Assembly (NCBI RefSeq): GCF_000144605.1
Contig: NC_014375.1
Location: forward strand, 2,480,001-2,544,000
From: Brevundimonas subvibrioides ATCC 15264
Lineage (GTDB): Bacteria; Pseudomonadota; Alphaproteobacteria; Caulobacterales; Caulobacteraceae
Direction: 5' to 3'
Length of the DNA stretch: 64,000 nucleotides
Part shown: piece after piece, positions 1 to 8,530 of the stretch
Numbering within the stretch: position 1 is the first letter of the stretch
How the letters are laid out: each line of letters starts with the position of its first letter
Notes under the pieces: generated by a model
Told to the model about the DNA's origin: nothing
Database searches by the model: none
Seen by the model: only the letters and a program-made list of their open reading frames with translations
Program-made: the position numbers and the translations under genes

Positions 1-1
1 C

Positions 2-580
2 TTCATCCTGATCGGTCTGCCCGCAGCCGTCGGCGTGGCCCTGGTCGCCCGCCCCCTGGCGGATTTCATGATCGGCGAGGACCTGCGCAGCGTGGCCGCC
101 TCGGTGACGCCATGGATCGCCCTGTCGGCCCTGCTGTCCGGCATGACCTCCTATTACCTCAGCCAGTCCTTCGTGCTCGGCCGGCGAACGGATCGGCTGC
201 TGCTGACCCTGTGCATCCCGGCGGCCGCCAACGTCATCCTGAACCTGATTCTCGTGCCCCGCATGGGCGTGATGGGCGCGGCGCTGGCCACGACCACCAG
301 CTTCGCTATCGGCGTGCTGGCCTCCATCGTGATGGGGCGCAGCATCATTGCCATGCCGATCCCGTGGACGACCTTGAGCCGATGCGCGCTGGCCTGCGGG
401 GCCATGGCGGGCGTCGTCCTCCTGTTGCCGGCCTGGGGCGGTGTGCTGGAACTGGCCCTCAAGGCGACAGTCGGCGCGATCGTCTATGCCGCCGTCGTCA
501 TGACCCTGAACGCGGCGGGCGTGCGCGACCTGGCGACCCGCCTGATCATCGCGCGAACCGGCCGGAGCATGCCGATATGA
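2..580 (+). CDS. Polysaccharide/lipid flippase, C-terminal part (5' end outside window)
   Basis: The reading frame is already open at the window edge, so the N-terminus is missing. The visible 192 residues are very hydrophobic, with about five membrane-spanning stretches, and resemble the C-terminal bundle of MOP-superfamily exporters (Wzx/MviN/MATE-like), including small-residue-rich helices separated by short basic loops. The expected role is flipping an undecaprenyl-linked sugar or exporting a polysaccharide precursor across the inner membrane. The stop overlaps the start of the next glycosyltransferase gene (ATGA), which supports a shared polysaccharide operon. The exact substrate cannot be told from this fragment. 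Confidence 0.7.
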   Translation, partial: FILIGLPAAVGVALVARPLADFMIGEDLRSVAASVTPWIALSALLSGMTSYYLSQSFVLGRRTDRLLLTLCIPAAANVILNLILVPRMGVMGAALATTTSFAIGVLASIVMGRSIIAMPIPWTTLSRCALACGAMAGVVLLLPAWGGVLELALKATVGAIVYAAVVMTLNAAGVRDLATRLIIARTGRSMPI

Positions 581-1527
581 CCCGTCCCCCCTCGCCCGGA
601 TCTGTCCTGACCGACAACGCCCGCCGACAGGCGGCGCGACCCGCCGTCTCGGTGCTGATCCCCTTCCTTCGCGACGACCCGACCGAGCTGCTGGGCCTGC
701 TGGACGAGGAGGCGGGCGCGCTGGACGGCGCGGTCGAGATCGTCCTGCTGGATGACGGCACCGGCGATGCCGAGCTGACCGCGCGGCTTCAGGCTGTGGT
801 GCACGCCATGAGCCTGCCTGTCCGCCTGATCTCGCTGACAGTGAACGAAGGCCGCTCGCAGGGGCGCAACCGGCTGGCCGCCTCGGCGCGCGGCGGCAGC
901 CTGCTGTTCCTCGACAGCGACATGCGGCCGGACCATCGCCGGTTCCTCTGGACCTGGGCCGATCTGGTGGCGCGGGAAGATCCGGCGGTGGCCTTTGGCG
1001 GCTTCTCCCTGCTCCAGGCCCCGACCGATGCCCGGTTCTCGGTCCACCGCGCCATGGCGACCCGCAGCGACTGCGTGCCCTATGGCGAACGCGCCCGCAC
1101 GCCCGAGAAATACGTCTACACCTCCAACCTTCTGGTCCGCCGCGACGTGTTCGAGGCCGAAGCCTTCGATCCGGCCTTCACCGGCTGGGGCTGGGAGGAT
1201 GTGGAATGGGCCATGCGCGTATCGCGCCGCTTCACCGTCGTCCACGTCGACAACCCGGCCACCCACATGGGCCTGGACACCGTGGAGGCCCTGGCCGGCA
1301 AGTACGAGCAGTCGGCCGGAAACTTCGCCCGCGTCGTCGCCCGCCATCCCGACATCGTCGGCACCTATCCCAGCTTCAAGGCCGCCAGACTGCTGAAACG
1401 GGTCCCGGCCCTGTCGCGGGTCCGCCCATGGATCAAGCAGGCCGCGGTCGCGGGCTGGATGCCAACGGGCGCGCGGGCCTTTTCGCTGCGCCTGTACCGC
1501 GCCGCCCTCTACGCCGAGGCTGTGTGA
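577..1527 (+). CDS. Family 2 glycosyltransferase with galactosyltransferase-like C-terminal motif
   Basis: A 316-residue cytosolic GT-A fold enzyme. The N-terminal nucleotide-sugar domain begins with VSVLIPF (about residue 24), has an LLDDG segment near 57, and carries the metal-binding DSD motif at 113-115. The GWGWED motif at 203-208 is typical of the Glyco_transf_7C acceptor/catalytic region found in chondroitin-type and galactosyl transferases. The ATG lies inside the stop of the preceding flippase gene and the gene overlaps the next glycosyltransferase by one base, so the three are very probably co-translated. It likely adds one sugar to an exopolysaccharide or O-antigen unit; donor and acceptor are unknown. 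Confidence 0.85.
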   Translation: MTRPPSPGSVLTDNARRQAARPAVSVLIPFLRDDPTELLGLLDEEAGALDGAVEIVLLDDGTGDAELTARLQAVVHAMSLPVRLISLTVNEGRSQGRNRLAASARGGSLLFLDSDMRPDHRRFLWTWADLVAREDPAVAFGGFSLLQAPTDARFSVHRAMATRSDCVPYGERARTPEKYVYTSNLLVRRDVFEAEAFDPAFTGWGWEDVEWAMRVSRRFTVVHVDNPATHMGLDTVEALAGKYEQSAGNFARVVARHPDIVGTYPSFKAARLLKRVPALSRVRPWIKQAAVAGWMPTGARAFSLRLYRAALYAEAV

Positions 1528-2474
1528 TGCAGGACGTATCGGTGATCGTGCCGACCCTGCGACGCCCCGAAAGCCTGGAGCGGGCGTTGCGATCGCTGTT
1601 CGCGCAGACGGGGGTCGGCGACCATCTGGCCTCCATCGTCGTGGTCGACAACGATCCGGAGGGTACGGCGGCCGGGACCGTGTCGCGCCTGTCCCCTGCC
1701 AGCCCCTGCCCGCTGGTCTATCGGCACGAGCCACGTCCCGGCGTGGCCACGGCGCGCAACGCCGGGCTCGGCATGACCACGGCACCCCTGATCGCCTTTC
1801 TGGACGACGATGAGGCGGCCTCGCCCGGCTGGCTTTCGGCGCTTCTGGTCGCTCAGGCCACGACGGGCGCGGACGCCGTGTTCGGCCCGATTTCGGGGCG
1901 CGTGCCGGACGGCACCGGATGGGCGACCGCTCATCTGGAGCGCTTCTTCGGCCGCGAGGGCCCGACATCCACGGGGTTGATCAACCACAGCTACGGCTGC
2001 GGGAACTCCCTGCTGGTTCGGGCCACCGCCCTGCCCGGGATCGCCCCGTTCGACGCCCGCGCCGACCAGAGCGGGGGCGAGGACGACGCCCTGTTCGCTG
2101 CGCTTCGGGCGCGAGGCGGCCGCTTCGGCTGGGCCGCGGACGCCCTTGTCGAGGAGTTCGCACCCCCGCACCGGGCCACCATGCGATACGCCCTGTCCCG
2201 CGCCTTTGCCTATGGTCAGGGGCCCAGCCAGACGGCCGCCAAGGCCCGCGACTGGGCCGGTGTCGCCCGCTGGATGCTGATCGGCGCGGCGCAGGCCGGG
2301 GTCTGGGGCCTCGCGGCCATCGCCCTGACGGTCATCGCCCATCCCGCCCGACCCACGATGATGGACCGGACCGCGCGGGGCCTCGGGAAGGTGTTCTGGA
2401 CCCGGGGGTTCGAACCGCAGTTCTACGGCTCCCGCGAACTGGCACGGCTGAACGGACTTACGGCGCGGGCGTAG
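1527..2474 (+). CDS. Family 2 glycosyltransferase
   Basis: A 315-residue GT-A enzyme starting with the classic VSVIVPTLRR segment (residues 4-13), a VVVDNDP donor-binding strand near 38-44, a RNAG motif around 77-80 and the catalytic metal site DDDE at 93-96. The C-terminal third holds a hydrophobic stretch (around 250-275) that may anchor or lay it against the inner membrane. Its ATG shares one base with the previous stop. The last 17 bases overlap the 3' end of the convergent protease gene. This is the distal visible gene of the polysaccharide cluster; the sugar transferred is unknown. Confidence 0.85.
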   Translation: MQDVSVIVPTLRRPESLERALRSLFAQTGVGDHLASIVVVDNDPEGTAAGTVSRLSPASPCPLVYRHEPRPGVATARNAGLGMTTAPLIAFLDDDEAASPGWLSALLVAQATTGADAVFGPISGRVPDGTGWATAHLERFFGREGPTSTGLINHSYGCGNSLLVRATALPGIAPFDARADQSGGEDDALFAALRARGGRFGWAADALVEEFAPPHRATMRYALSRAFAYGQGPSQTAAKARDWAGVARWMLIGAAQAGVWGLAAIALTVIAHPARPTMMDRTARGLGKVFWTRGFEPQFYGSRELARLNGLTARA

Positions 2475-3264
2475 TTTCGGCGTCCAGCAGGGCGATGGTC
2501 TCGCGGATGAAGACCGCGTGGGTGACCACCCCGATCTCAAGCGCGTCGTCGCCGACCCGCACCTCCTGGCTCAGCAGGCCGGCGATGAAGGCGGTCTCGG
2601 GCTCCGTCGTGCCGGGCCGTTTGCGCGCGCTGGGTGTCCAGAACACCGGCCCGCCCGAGTTGCCGGGAAAGACGGTGAAATCCAGCAGGAAAGTGGGAAA
2701 GGCGCTGACCGGCGACAGGGGATACGACGCGATCCGCCCCACCCTCAGGATCGGAAATCCCGCCCGGTTCGACGACAGGCCGCGCGGGAAGCCCAGCGAC
2801 AGCAGTTCGTCGCCCGGCCCGACCTGCCAGGCATCGAAGGCATTCTCGTCCGCCAGCCAGCCGAGGGGAATGGCCGCGCGTGTAAAGGTTTCCGGGGCCG
2901 TAATCTCCATGACCGCGACGTCCTTGTCGCCATGCCGGGTCCAGAGGGGTCGGCCGGCGTCGTCGCGGATGATCAGAGGCTCCGGATCGAATCGCCAGGC
3001 CCCGTCCGGCAGGGCGACCCGCCAGCCGATCCGCGCCTCCGGATCCGGCATCGTCTCCAGCACGTGGGCGGCGGTGACCAGCACGATGCGGGGCGTGCCG
3101 TCGGGGCGCGGCGCCTGGATCAGGAACCCGGTGCCCACGGTACGGGTCGCCGGGCCGGACGGCTGATCCAGCTGCACCGTCGCGTCGATAAGGCCCACGG
3201 TCAGATCCCAGGCGGGGGCGGTCGCCGGCGGGGGCGCGTCCTGAACGGGTGGGGTCTGGATCAT
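2458..3264 (-). CDS. Trypsin-like serine protease (S1 family)
   Basis: A 268-residue chymotrypsin-fold protein with the full triad: His67 in TAAHVLE, Asp115 in KDVAVME and Ser203 in GNSGGPV. I see no convincing signal peptide from the ATG chosen, which follows a GGAGA Shine-Dalgarno sequence, so export is uncertain; the proline-rich N-terminus (PPVQDAPPP) could be a linker or a misjudged start. There is no PDZ domain, unlike DegP/HtrA. The gene is convergent with the glycosyltransferase and divergent from the oligopeptidase gene. The substrate is unknown. Confidence 0.8.
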   Translation of the reverse strand: MIQTPPVQDAPPPATAPAWDLTVGLIDATVQLDQPSGPATRTVGTGFLIQAPRPDGTPRIVLVTAAHVLETMPDPEARIGWRVALPDGAWRFDPEPLIIRDDAGRPLWTRHGDKDVAVMEITAPETFTRAAIPLGWLADENAFDAWQVGPGDELLSLGFPRGLSSNRAGFPILRVGRIASYPLSPVSAFPTFLLDFTVFPGNSGGPVFWTPSARKRPGTTEPETAFIAGLLSQEVRVGDDALEIGVVTHAVFIRETIALLDAETTPAP

Positions 3265-3348
3265 TCGGCGAGGTCTCCGGCTCGCGGCATTTGACGCGGG
3301 CGCTTCCCGTCGCACAAGCTGGTCTCCTGTCCTAAAGGGAAGCCCCGC

Positions 3349-5523
3349 ATGAACCGTCGCCAGTTCGTCGCTACCACCGCAGCCTCCGCGCTGACGGCCG
3401 CCGCCTCCCCTGTTCTCGCCCGCCCGTCCGGAGTTTCGATGACCCTGCCCACGCCCCCCGTCGCCAAGAAGATCCCGGTGACCATCGAACAGCTGGGCCG
3501 GACCCGGACAGACGACTATCACTGGATGAAGGACGACAACTGGCAGGCGGTTCTGCGCGATCCGACGCTGATCAAGGCCGACGTCAGGGACCACCTGATC
3601 GCCGAGAACGCCTACCGCGAGGCCATGCTGGCCTCGACCCTGCCGCTGCAGACGCAGATGTTCGAGGAGATGAAGGGCCGCATCAAGGAGGACGATTCGT
3701 CGGTCCCTTCCCCCGACGGTCCGTGGGAGTACTACAGCCGGTTCGAGACGGGCATGCAGCATCCGCTGTTCTGTCGCCGTCCGCGCGGCGGGGGAGCCGA
3801 AACGATCCTGCTGGACGCCAACGCCCTGGCCGAGGGCAAAGCCTATTCGGAAGTGGCTTCCGTCGAGCACAGTCCCGACCACACCCTGTTTGCCTACGCC
3901 GAGGATGCGCAGGGCTCCGAGGTGCATCAGATCTACACCCGCGATCTGAACACCGGCGAACTGCTGCCCGACCCGATCCAGTCGTCGAACGGCAACTTCA
4001 CGTTCAGCCCCTGCAGTTGCTACATCTTCTGGACCAACCGCGACGACAACGGACGCCCCGACAAGATCTATCGCCGTCCCGCGCGCGGCGGGGAGACCGT
4101 CCTGGTCTATGACGAGGCCGACGAAGGCATGTTCCTCGGCGTAGGACGCTCGTCGGACGACGCCTTCGTCGTCATCAGCGTCCAGAACCAGGAGACGTCC
4201 GAGGCCTGGGCGATCCCGAACGGTGCCCCGACCGCCATGCCGACCGTCCTGGCACCTCGCCGGGTCGGTATCCGCTACGACGCCGATCACTGGCCGGACG
4301 GCTGGGTGTTCCGCACCAACGACAACGACGCCGTCGATTTCAAGCTGATGCAGGCCCCGACGGGACAGCCGGCGCGCATCGCCTGGCGCGAGCTGGTGCC
4401 GCATCGCCCGGGCCGGTTCATCGAGGGCTTCGACCTGACCTCGGCGCACCTGGCCTGGCAGGAGCGCGCCGAGGCGAACACCACGATCATCATCCGGGAC
4501 AAGGCGGGCGATGAGCACGCGATCGCTGCGGACGAACCGGCCTATGCCCTGTCGCTGGCGGGGGCGTCGGAGTTCGATACGACCGTCACCCGCTACACCT
4601 ACAACTCACCCTCGACCCCGACCTCGACCTACGACTACGACATGGGCAGCAAGGCCCGGACGCTGATGAAGGTGCAGGAAATCCCGTCCGGCCACGATCC
4701 GGCCGGCTATGTTGTCGAGCGGCTGAACGCGCCGGCCCCCGACGGGCAGCTGGTCCCCGTGACCGTGCTGCGCCGGAAGACCACGCCGGTCGACGGGTCC
4801 GCTCCCCTGCTGCTCTACGGCTATGGATCCTACGGGATTCCCATGGCTGCCAGCTTCTCGACCGGGCGTCTGTCGCTGGTGGATCGCGGCTGGATCTATG
4901 CCATCGCCCACATCCGGGGCGGGTCGGACAAGGGCTGGGGCTGGTTCCTGGACGCCCGGAAGATGACCAAGAAGAACACCTTCACCGACTTCATCGCCTC
5001 GGCCGAACACCTGATCGCCAACCGCTATGCCAGCGCCGGCAGGATCGTGGCCCAAGGCGGATCGGCCGGCGGCCTGCTGATGGGAGCGGTCAACAACATG
5101 CGTCCGGACCTGTGGGCCGGCGTGATCGGCCAGGTGCCGTTCGTGGACGTGATCAACACCATGTCCGACACCTCCCTGCCCCTGACCCCGCCGGAGTGGC
5201 CCGAGTGGGGCAATCCGATCGAGGACCCCGCGGCCTACGACTACATGATGAGCTACAGCCCCTACGATCAGGTCGAGGCCAAGCCCTATCCGGCGATCCT
5301 GGCGACCGGCGGGCTTTCCGATCCGCGCGTCACCTACTGGGAGCCCCAGAAATGGGTCGCCAAGCTGCGTCCGGCGACGACCTCGGGCAATCCGGTCCTG
5401 CTGAAGATCAACATGCAGGCCGGTCACGGCGGGGCGTCGGGCCGGTTCGACTATCTGAAGGAAGTCGCTCACGACTATGCCTTCGCCGTGTGGGCCGTGG
5501 ACCGGGGCTGGGAGACCGCGTGA
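3349..5523 (+). CDS. ptrB: Oligopeptidase B / prolyl oligopeptidase family (S9A), Tat-exported
   Basis: A 724-residue serine peptidase of the prolyl-oligopeptidase family. The N-terminus MNRRQFVATTAAS followed by an Ala-rich segment and ASPVLA is a twin-arginine signal with a lipophilic h-region, suggesting folded export to the periplasm. A seven-bladed propeller follows, then an alpha/beta-hydrolase domain with Ser572 in GGSAGG, Asp658 in GLSDPRV and His693 in AGHGG. The conserved RGGSDKGW and EWPEWGNP segments are diagnostic of oligopeptidase B, which cleaves short peptides after Arg/Lys. An AAGGGA-like Shine-Dalgarno precedes the ATG. The stop overlaps the GTG of the acetyltransferase gene. 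Standard PtrB is cytosolic; a Tat leader is common in alphaproteobacterial homologues. Confidence 0.9.
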   Translation: MNRRQFVATTAASALTAAASPVLARPSGVSMTLPTPPVAKKIPVTIEQLGRTRTDDYHWMKDDNWQAVLRDPTLIKADVRDHLIAENAYREAMLASTLPLQTQMFEEMKGRIKEDDSSVPSPDGPWEYYSRFETGMQHPLFCRRPRGGGAETILLDANALAEGKAYSEVASVEHSPDHTLFAYAEDAQGSEVHQIYTRDLNTGELLPDPIQSSNGNFTFSPCSCYIFWTNRDDNGRPDKIYRRPARGGETVLVYDEADEGMFLGVGRSSDDAFVVISVQNQETSEAWAIPNGAPTAMPTVLAPRRVGIRYDADHWPDGWVFRTNDNDAVDFKLMQAPTGQPARIAWRELVPHRPGRFIEGFDLTSAHLAWQERAEANTTIIIRDKAGDEHAIAADEPAYALSLAGASEFDTTVTRYTYNSPSTPTSTYDYDMGSKARTLMKVQEIPSGHDPAGYVVERLNAPAPDGQLVPVTVLRRKTTPVDGSAPLLLYGYGSYGIPMAASFSTGRLSLVDRGWIYAIAHIRGGSDKGWGWFLDARKMTKKNTFTDFIASAEHLIANRYASAGRIVAQGGSAGGLLMGAVNNMRPDLWAGVIGQVPFVDVINTMSDTSLPLTPPEWPEWGNPIEDPAAYDYMMSYSPYDQVEAKPYPAILATGGLSDPRVTYWEPQKWVAKLRPATTSGNPVLLKINMQAGHGGASGRFDYLKEVAHDYAFAVWAVDRGWETA

Positions 5524-6068
5524 TCCGGGCGGCCACCCCGGCTGACCTGCCCGCCATCGCGGCGCTGTATGGCCGCGAGGTCCTGACCGGCACCGCGACC
5601 TTCGAACTGGATCCGCCCTCGGCGGCGGACATGACAACGCGGTTCGAGGCCGTGCGGGCCAAGGGTCTGCCGTGGCTCGTCGCCGAGATCGACGGAGCCT
5701 TCGCCGGCTATGCCTACGCCTCGCCGTTCCGGCCTCGCCCCGCCTATCGCTATGGCGTCGAGGGGTCGATCTATGTCGAGGAGGCGGCGCGCGGTCATGG
5801 CGTCGGGCGCGCCCTGCTGACGGCGCTGGTCGAACGGGTCCGCGCGATGGGTCTGCGCCACGTAATCGGGGCCATCAGCGACAGCGCGACCAGCGAGGCG
5901 TCGATCGCCCTGCATGAGCGGCTGGGCTTCCGTCGGGTCGGCACTTACGCCCAGGTCGGCTGGAAGTTCGATCGGTGGATCGACGTGCACCTGATGCAGC
6001 TGGACCTCCTGCCCGATGGCCAGCCGCCCACCACGCCGGGTCTCGACCTGGGCGGTGGTCTTGCTTGA
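5520..6068 (+). CDS. GNAT N-acetyltransferase, phosphinothricin acetyltransferase-like
   Basis: A 182-residue GCN5-related acetyltransferase. The N-terminal IRAATPADLPAIAALY and the middle GYAYASPFRPRPAYRY are hallmarks of the PAT/BAR (phosphinothricin or methionine-sulfoximine) subgroup. The acetyl-CoA pyrophosphate loop is RGHGVGRALL (about residues 90-99). The GTG start overlaps the oligopeptidase stop (GTGA), which points to translational coupling. Proteins of this subgroup usually acetylate toxic glutamine-analogue amino acids; the real substrate here is an inference from family. Confidence 0.85.
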   Translation: MIRAATPADLPAIAALYGREVLTGTATFELDPPSAADMTTRFEAVRAKGLPWLVAEIDGAFAGYAYASPFRPRPAYRYGVEGSIYVEEAARGHGVGRALLTALVERVRAMGLRHVIGAISDSATSEASIALHERLGFRRVGTYAQVGWKFDRWIDVHLMQLDLLPDGQPPTTPGLDLGGGLA

Positions 6069-6074
6069 GGCGAG

Positions 6075-6425
6075 ATGCCATCGGGCCTAGACAGGCTCAT
6101 GGCGACGGTTCGGACCCTGTTTATGCTTCTGGGCGCCTTGGGCGTCCTGCTCCTCGGCGCGACCTCACCGGTCCTGGCCGACACCGGTCCCGCGCCCTGT
6201 CACGAGACGGCCGCCATGGCGGGCATGGATCACGGCACACCGTCCTCCGCACCCGAACGCCCGATGAAGAGCATGGCCTGCTGTGTCGCCTGCATCGCCG
6301 CGCCCCATGTGACTCCGCCCCTGCGGTCGGTGGTCACCCTGCCCCGCGCGCGTCCGGTGGCGCTCGACCGCGCATTGCCGAACGGCCTGCTCACAGCACC
6401 AGAGACCGGCCCGCCCAAGGCCTGA
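6075..6425 (+). CDS. Small exported Cys/His/Met-rich protein, probably metal-related
   Basis: A 116-residue protein with an N-terminal signal or anchor segment (LFMLLGALGVLLLGA, about 15-29) ending near VLADT. The mature part carries CHETAAMAGMDHG and MACCVACIAAP, i.e. clustered Cys, His and Met ligands typical of small periplasmic copper-associated proteins. I do not recognise a named family. It starts six bases after the acetyltransferase stop; an in-frame ATG at 6099 is an alternative start. The next gene downstream encodes a His/Met-rich outer-membrane protein, so a shared role in copper or similar metal handling is inferred. Confidence 0.6.
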   Translation: MPSGLDRLMATVRTLFMLLGALGVLLLGATSPVLADTGPAPCHETAAMAGMDHGTPSSAPERPMKSMACCVACIAAPHVTPPLRSVVTLPRARPVALDRALPNGLLTAPETGPPKA

Positions 6426-6490
6426 TCCTTTCGAACAGATTCGTCGGCGACCCGCTCGCCACCCCGAACTCTCTTTGCAAGGAGCCCTTG

Positions 6491-7942
6491 ATGGCTGCCC
6501 GATCTCTCGCCGCGCTCAGCGCCGGCGCTTCCCTGCTCGCCTTCGCCCTGCCTGTGTTCGCGCAGGATCATGCCGGGCACACCATGCCGATCCCGCAGCC
6601 CGCGGCCACTCCGGCACAGACGCCCGTCTCTGCCGCCCCCCACGCCGGGCATGCGATGCCTGCGGCACGAGCTCCACAGACAGCCCCGTCACCGTCTTCG
6701 CATCAGGGCCACGACATGTCGGCGATGCAAGGGATGGATCACGCCATGAGCGGCATGCCCCCCGGCGACCACCCCATGACCAGTGCCCTCGGTCCCTGGC
6801 CCATAGGCCGGGATGCCTCGGGGACCAGCTGGCAGCCGGACGTGTCGGAGCACGCAGGGATCCACACGACGCAGGGCGGCTGGTCGTTCATGACCCACGC
6901 CCTGCTGAACCTGACCTATGACGGCCAGAACGGACCGCGCGGGGACGATCAGACCTTCGTGTCTGGAATGGTCATGACGTCGGCGCGCCGCGACTTCGAC
7001 GATGGATCGACCCTGAACCTGCGGGCCATGGTCAGCCCCGATCCTCTCATGGGCAAGCGCGGCTATCCCCTGCTGCTGGCCGCCGGGGAGACTGCGGACG
7101 GCGTCGAGACCCTGATTGACCGCCAGCATCCCCACGACCTGTTCATGGAGCTGTCAGCCAGCTACGCGCGCCGCCTTTCGGACACCGACAGCGTCTTCGC
7201 CTACGTCGGTCTGCCGGGCGAGCCCGCCTTCGGGCCACCCGCCTTCATGCACCGCATGAGCGCGATGGATTCGCCCGAAGCGCCCATCACCCATCACTGG
7301 CTGGATTCGACCCACATCGTCTTCGGCGTGGCGACCCTGGGCTGGGTGCACGATGCCTTCAAGCTGGAGGCCTCGACGTTCAAGGGCCGCGAGCCCGACC
7401 AGGATCGCTACGATATTGAACGGCCGGAGTTCGACAGCTGGTCGGTGCGCGCTTCCTGGAACCCGTCGGCCGAATGGTCGCTGCAGGCCTCCTATGCCGA
7501 TGTGACGTCGCCCGAACAGCTGTCGCCTGGAGAGGACGACACGAAGTGGTCCGCCAGCGCCATCCACACCCGCCGGATCGGCGCTGAGGGCTGGTGGTCC
7601 ACGACCCTGGCCTGGGGCGCAAAGTCCCACGGGGGTGACGACGCGACGAACGCGCTGGCGCTCGAGTCGGCCTTCAGCCCCAACGACCGATGGACGATGT
7701 TCGCGCGGGCCGAAAGGACGGAGACCGACGAGCTGCTGGAACTGCCGGGCGGGGCGCATGGACCGGTCTATACGGTCGGCAAGGTCTCGGTCGGGGCGAT
7801 CCGAGACTGGCGCGTGGCAGAGCACGTCCGGTTTGGCGTGGGCGCGCTCTATGCCAGCAACTTCGTCCCGGACGGGCTCGAGCCTTCCTACGGCGGCGAT
7901 CCGGACGGCGGGATGATCTTCATTCGGTTGAAGATCGACTGA
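6491..7942 (+). CDS. His/Met-rich outer-membrane beta-barrel protein, probable copper tolerance
   Basis: A 483-residue protein with a Sec signal peptide (cleavage after PVFAQ), then a low-complexity region of about 70 residues with repeated HAGHTM/HAGHAM/HQGHDM/MDHAM motifs, a classic Cu(I)/Cu(II) ligand pattern. The remaining 400 residues alternate in the manner of an outer-membrane barrel and end in an aromatic-poor IFIRLKID strand. Conserved-looking blocks include DRQHPHD, GLPGEPAFGPPAFMHR and THHWLDSTHI. It is not obviously PcoB/CopB. An AAGGAG Shine-Dalgarno at 6479-6484 supports the start. It lies 65 bases after the Cys-rich gene and is probably co-transcribed. Confidence 0.7.
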   Translation: MAARSLAALSAGASLLAFALPVFAQDHAGHTMPIPQPAATPAQTPVSAAPHAGHAMPAARAPQTAPSPSSHQGHDMSAMQGMDHAMSGMPPGDHPMTSALGPWPIGRDASGTSWQPDVSEHAGIHTTQGGWSFMTHALLNLTYDGQNGPRGDDQTFVSGMVMTSARRDFDDGSTLNLRAMVSPDPLMGKRGYPLLLAAGETADGVETLIDRQHPHDLFMELSASYARRLSDTDSVFAYVGLPGEPAFGPPAFMHRMSAMDSPEAPITHHWLDSTHIVFGVATLGWVHDAFKLEASTFKGREPDQDRYDIERPEFDSWSVRASWNPSAEWSLQASYADVTSPEQLSPGEDDTKWSASAIHTRRIGAEGWWSTTLAWGAKSHGGDDATNALALESAFSPNDRWTMFARAERTETDELLELPGGAHGPVYTVGKVSVGAIRDWRVAEHVRFGVGALYASNFVPDGLEPSYGGDPDGGMIFIRLKID

Positions 7943-7944
7943 CG

Positions 7945-8400
7945 TCAGTGCGACGGGATGCCGGCAGGCGGCGTCTTGAGCCAGGGGGCGAGGCGGAACT
8001 TTCGGGGCGCCTCGCCCACGGTGCGGTCGGTGATGAACCGGCTGGCAAAAGCGACGACGGCGCGAATGGTCTGGTCGTCGAACGGCTTGCAGACCGCACC
8101 CAGGGCCCCGGCGAACCCCTCGGGGATCTGCTCGGGATTGGCGGTCAGGAAGATCACGGCCGTGCCGTATTCGCTGACGAGTCTCTGGGCGATCTGCGGT
8201 CCCGTCATGCCGTCCAGAAGGTTCACATCAACCAACGCCAGCATGGGCCGTTCGCGGTCCGCAATCTCGAACGCGCCTGCCCGGTCCATGGCACAGCCGA
8301 CGACGTCGCACCCGGCGTCGCCAAGCACCAGCTCCAGTTCCATCGCGAGGATGGCCTGGTCTTCCACGATCATGACCCGAAGGTCAGAAGCCTGCTTCAC
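7945..8400 (-). CDS. Stand-alone response-regulator receiver protein
   Basis: A 151-residue single-domain CheY-like protein. Acidic pocket Glu13-Asp14, phospho-acceptor Asp58 in LALVDVN, Thr86 in IFLTAN and Lys105 in CKPFDD are all present, so it should be phosphorylatable. After the receiver (about 1-120) only a short tail follows, with no DNA-binding or enzymatic output. A GTG start is taken; an ATG at 8373 would remove nine residues and is possible. It is divergent from a histidine-kinase-like gene, and the two probably act together through protein-protein signalling. Confidence 0.85.
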   Translation of the reverse strand: MKQASDLRVMIVEDQAILAMELELVLGDAGCDVVGCAMDRAGAFEIADRERPMLALVDVNLLDGMTGPQIAQRLVSEYGTAVIFLTANPEQIPEGFAGALGAVCKPFDDQTIRAVVAFASRFITDRTVGEAPRKFRLAPWLKTPPAGIPSH

Positions 8401-8433
8401 CCAAACACCCCAAAGCCCCGGCCACCGAATTAC

Positions 8434-8451
8434 GGTTACTATGTCGGTTAC
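8434..8451. promoter_or_regulatory. Direct hexamer repeat in divergent intergenic region
   Basis: Two exact GGTTAC copies separated by six bases (centres 12 bp apart) lie in the 130-bp gap between the receiver gene and the kinase-like gene. Spacing close to one helical turn is typical of a tandem regulator site, but no DNA-binding regulator is encoded next to it, so the role is speculative. Confidence 0.3.
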
Positions 8452-8530
8452 CGAACACTTCCAACGCGTCCTTGGCCAAAGGGTTCACCGCCTCTATGAA
8501 AAGCGTCAGTATTTCATGCCCGGAGGGCGA

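Noticed and set aside
2458..3264. DegP/HtrA protease
   Set aside because: The triad is present but there is no PDZ domain and no clear signal peptide.
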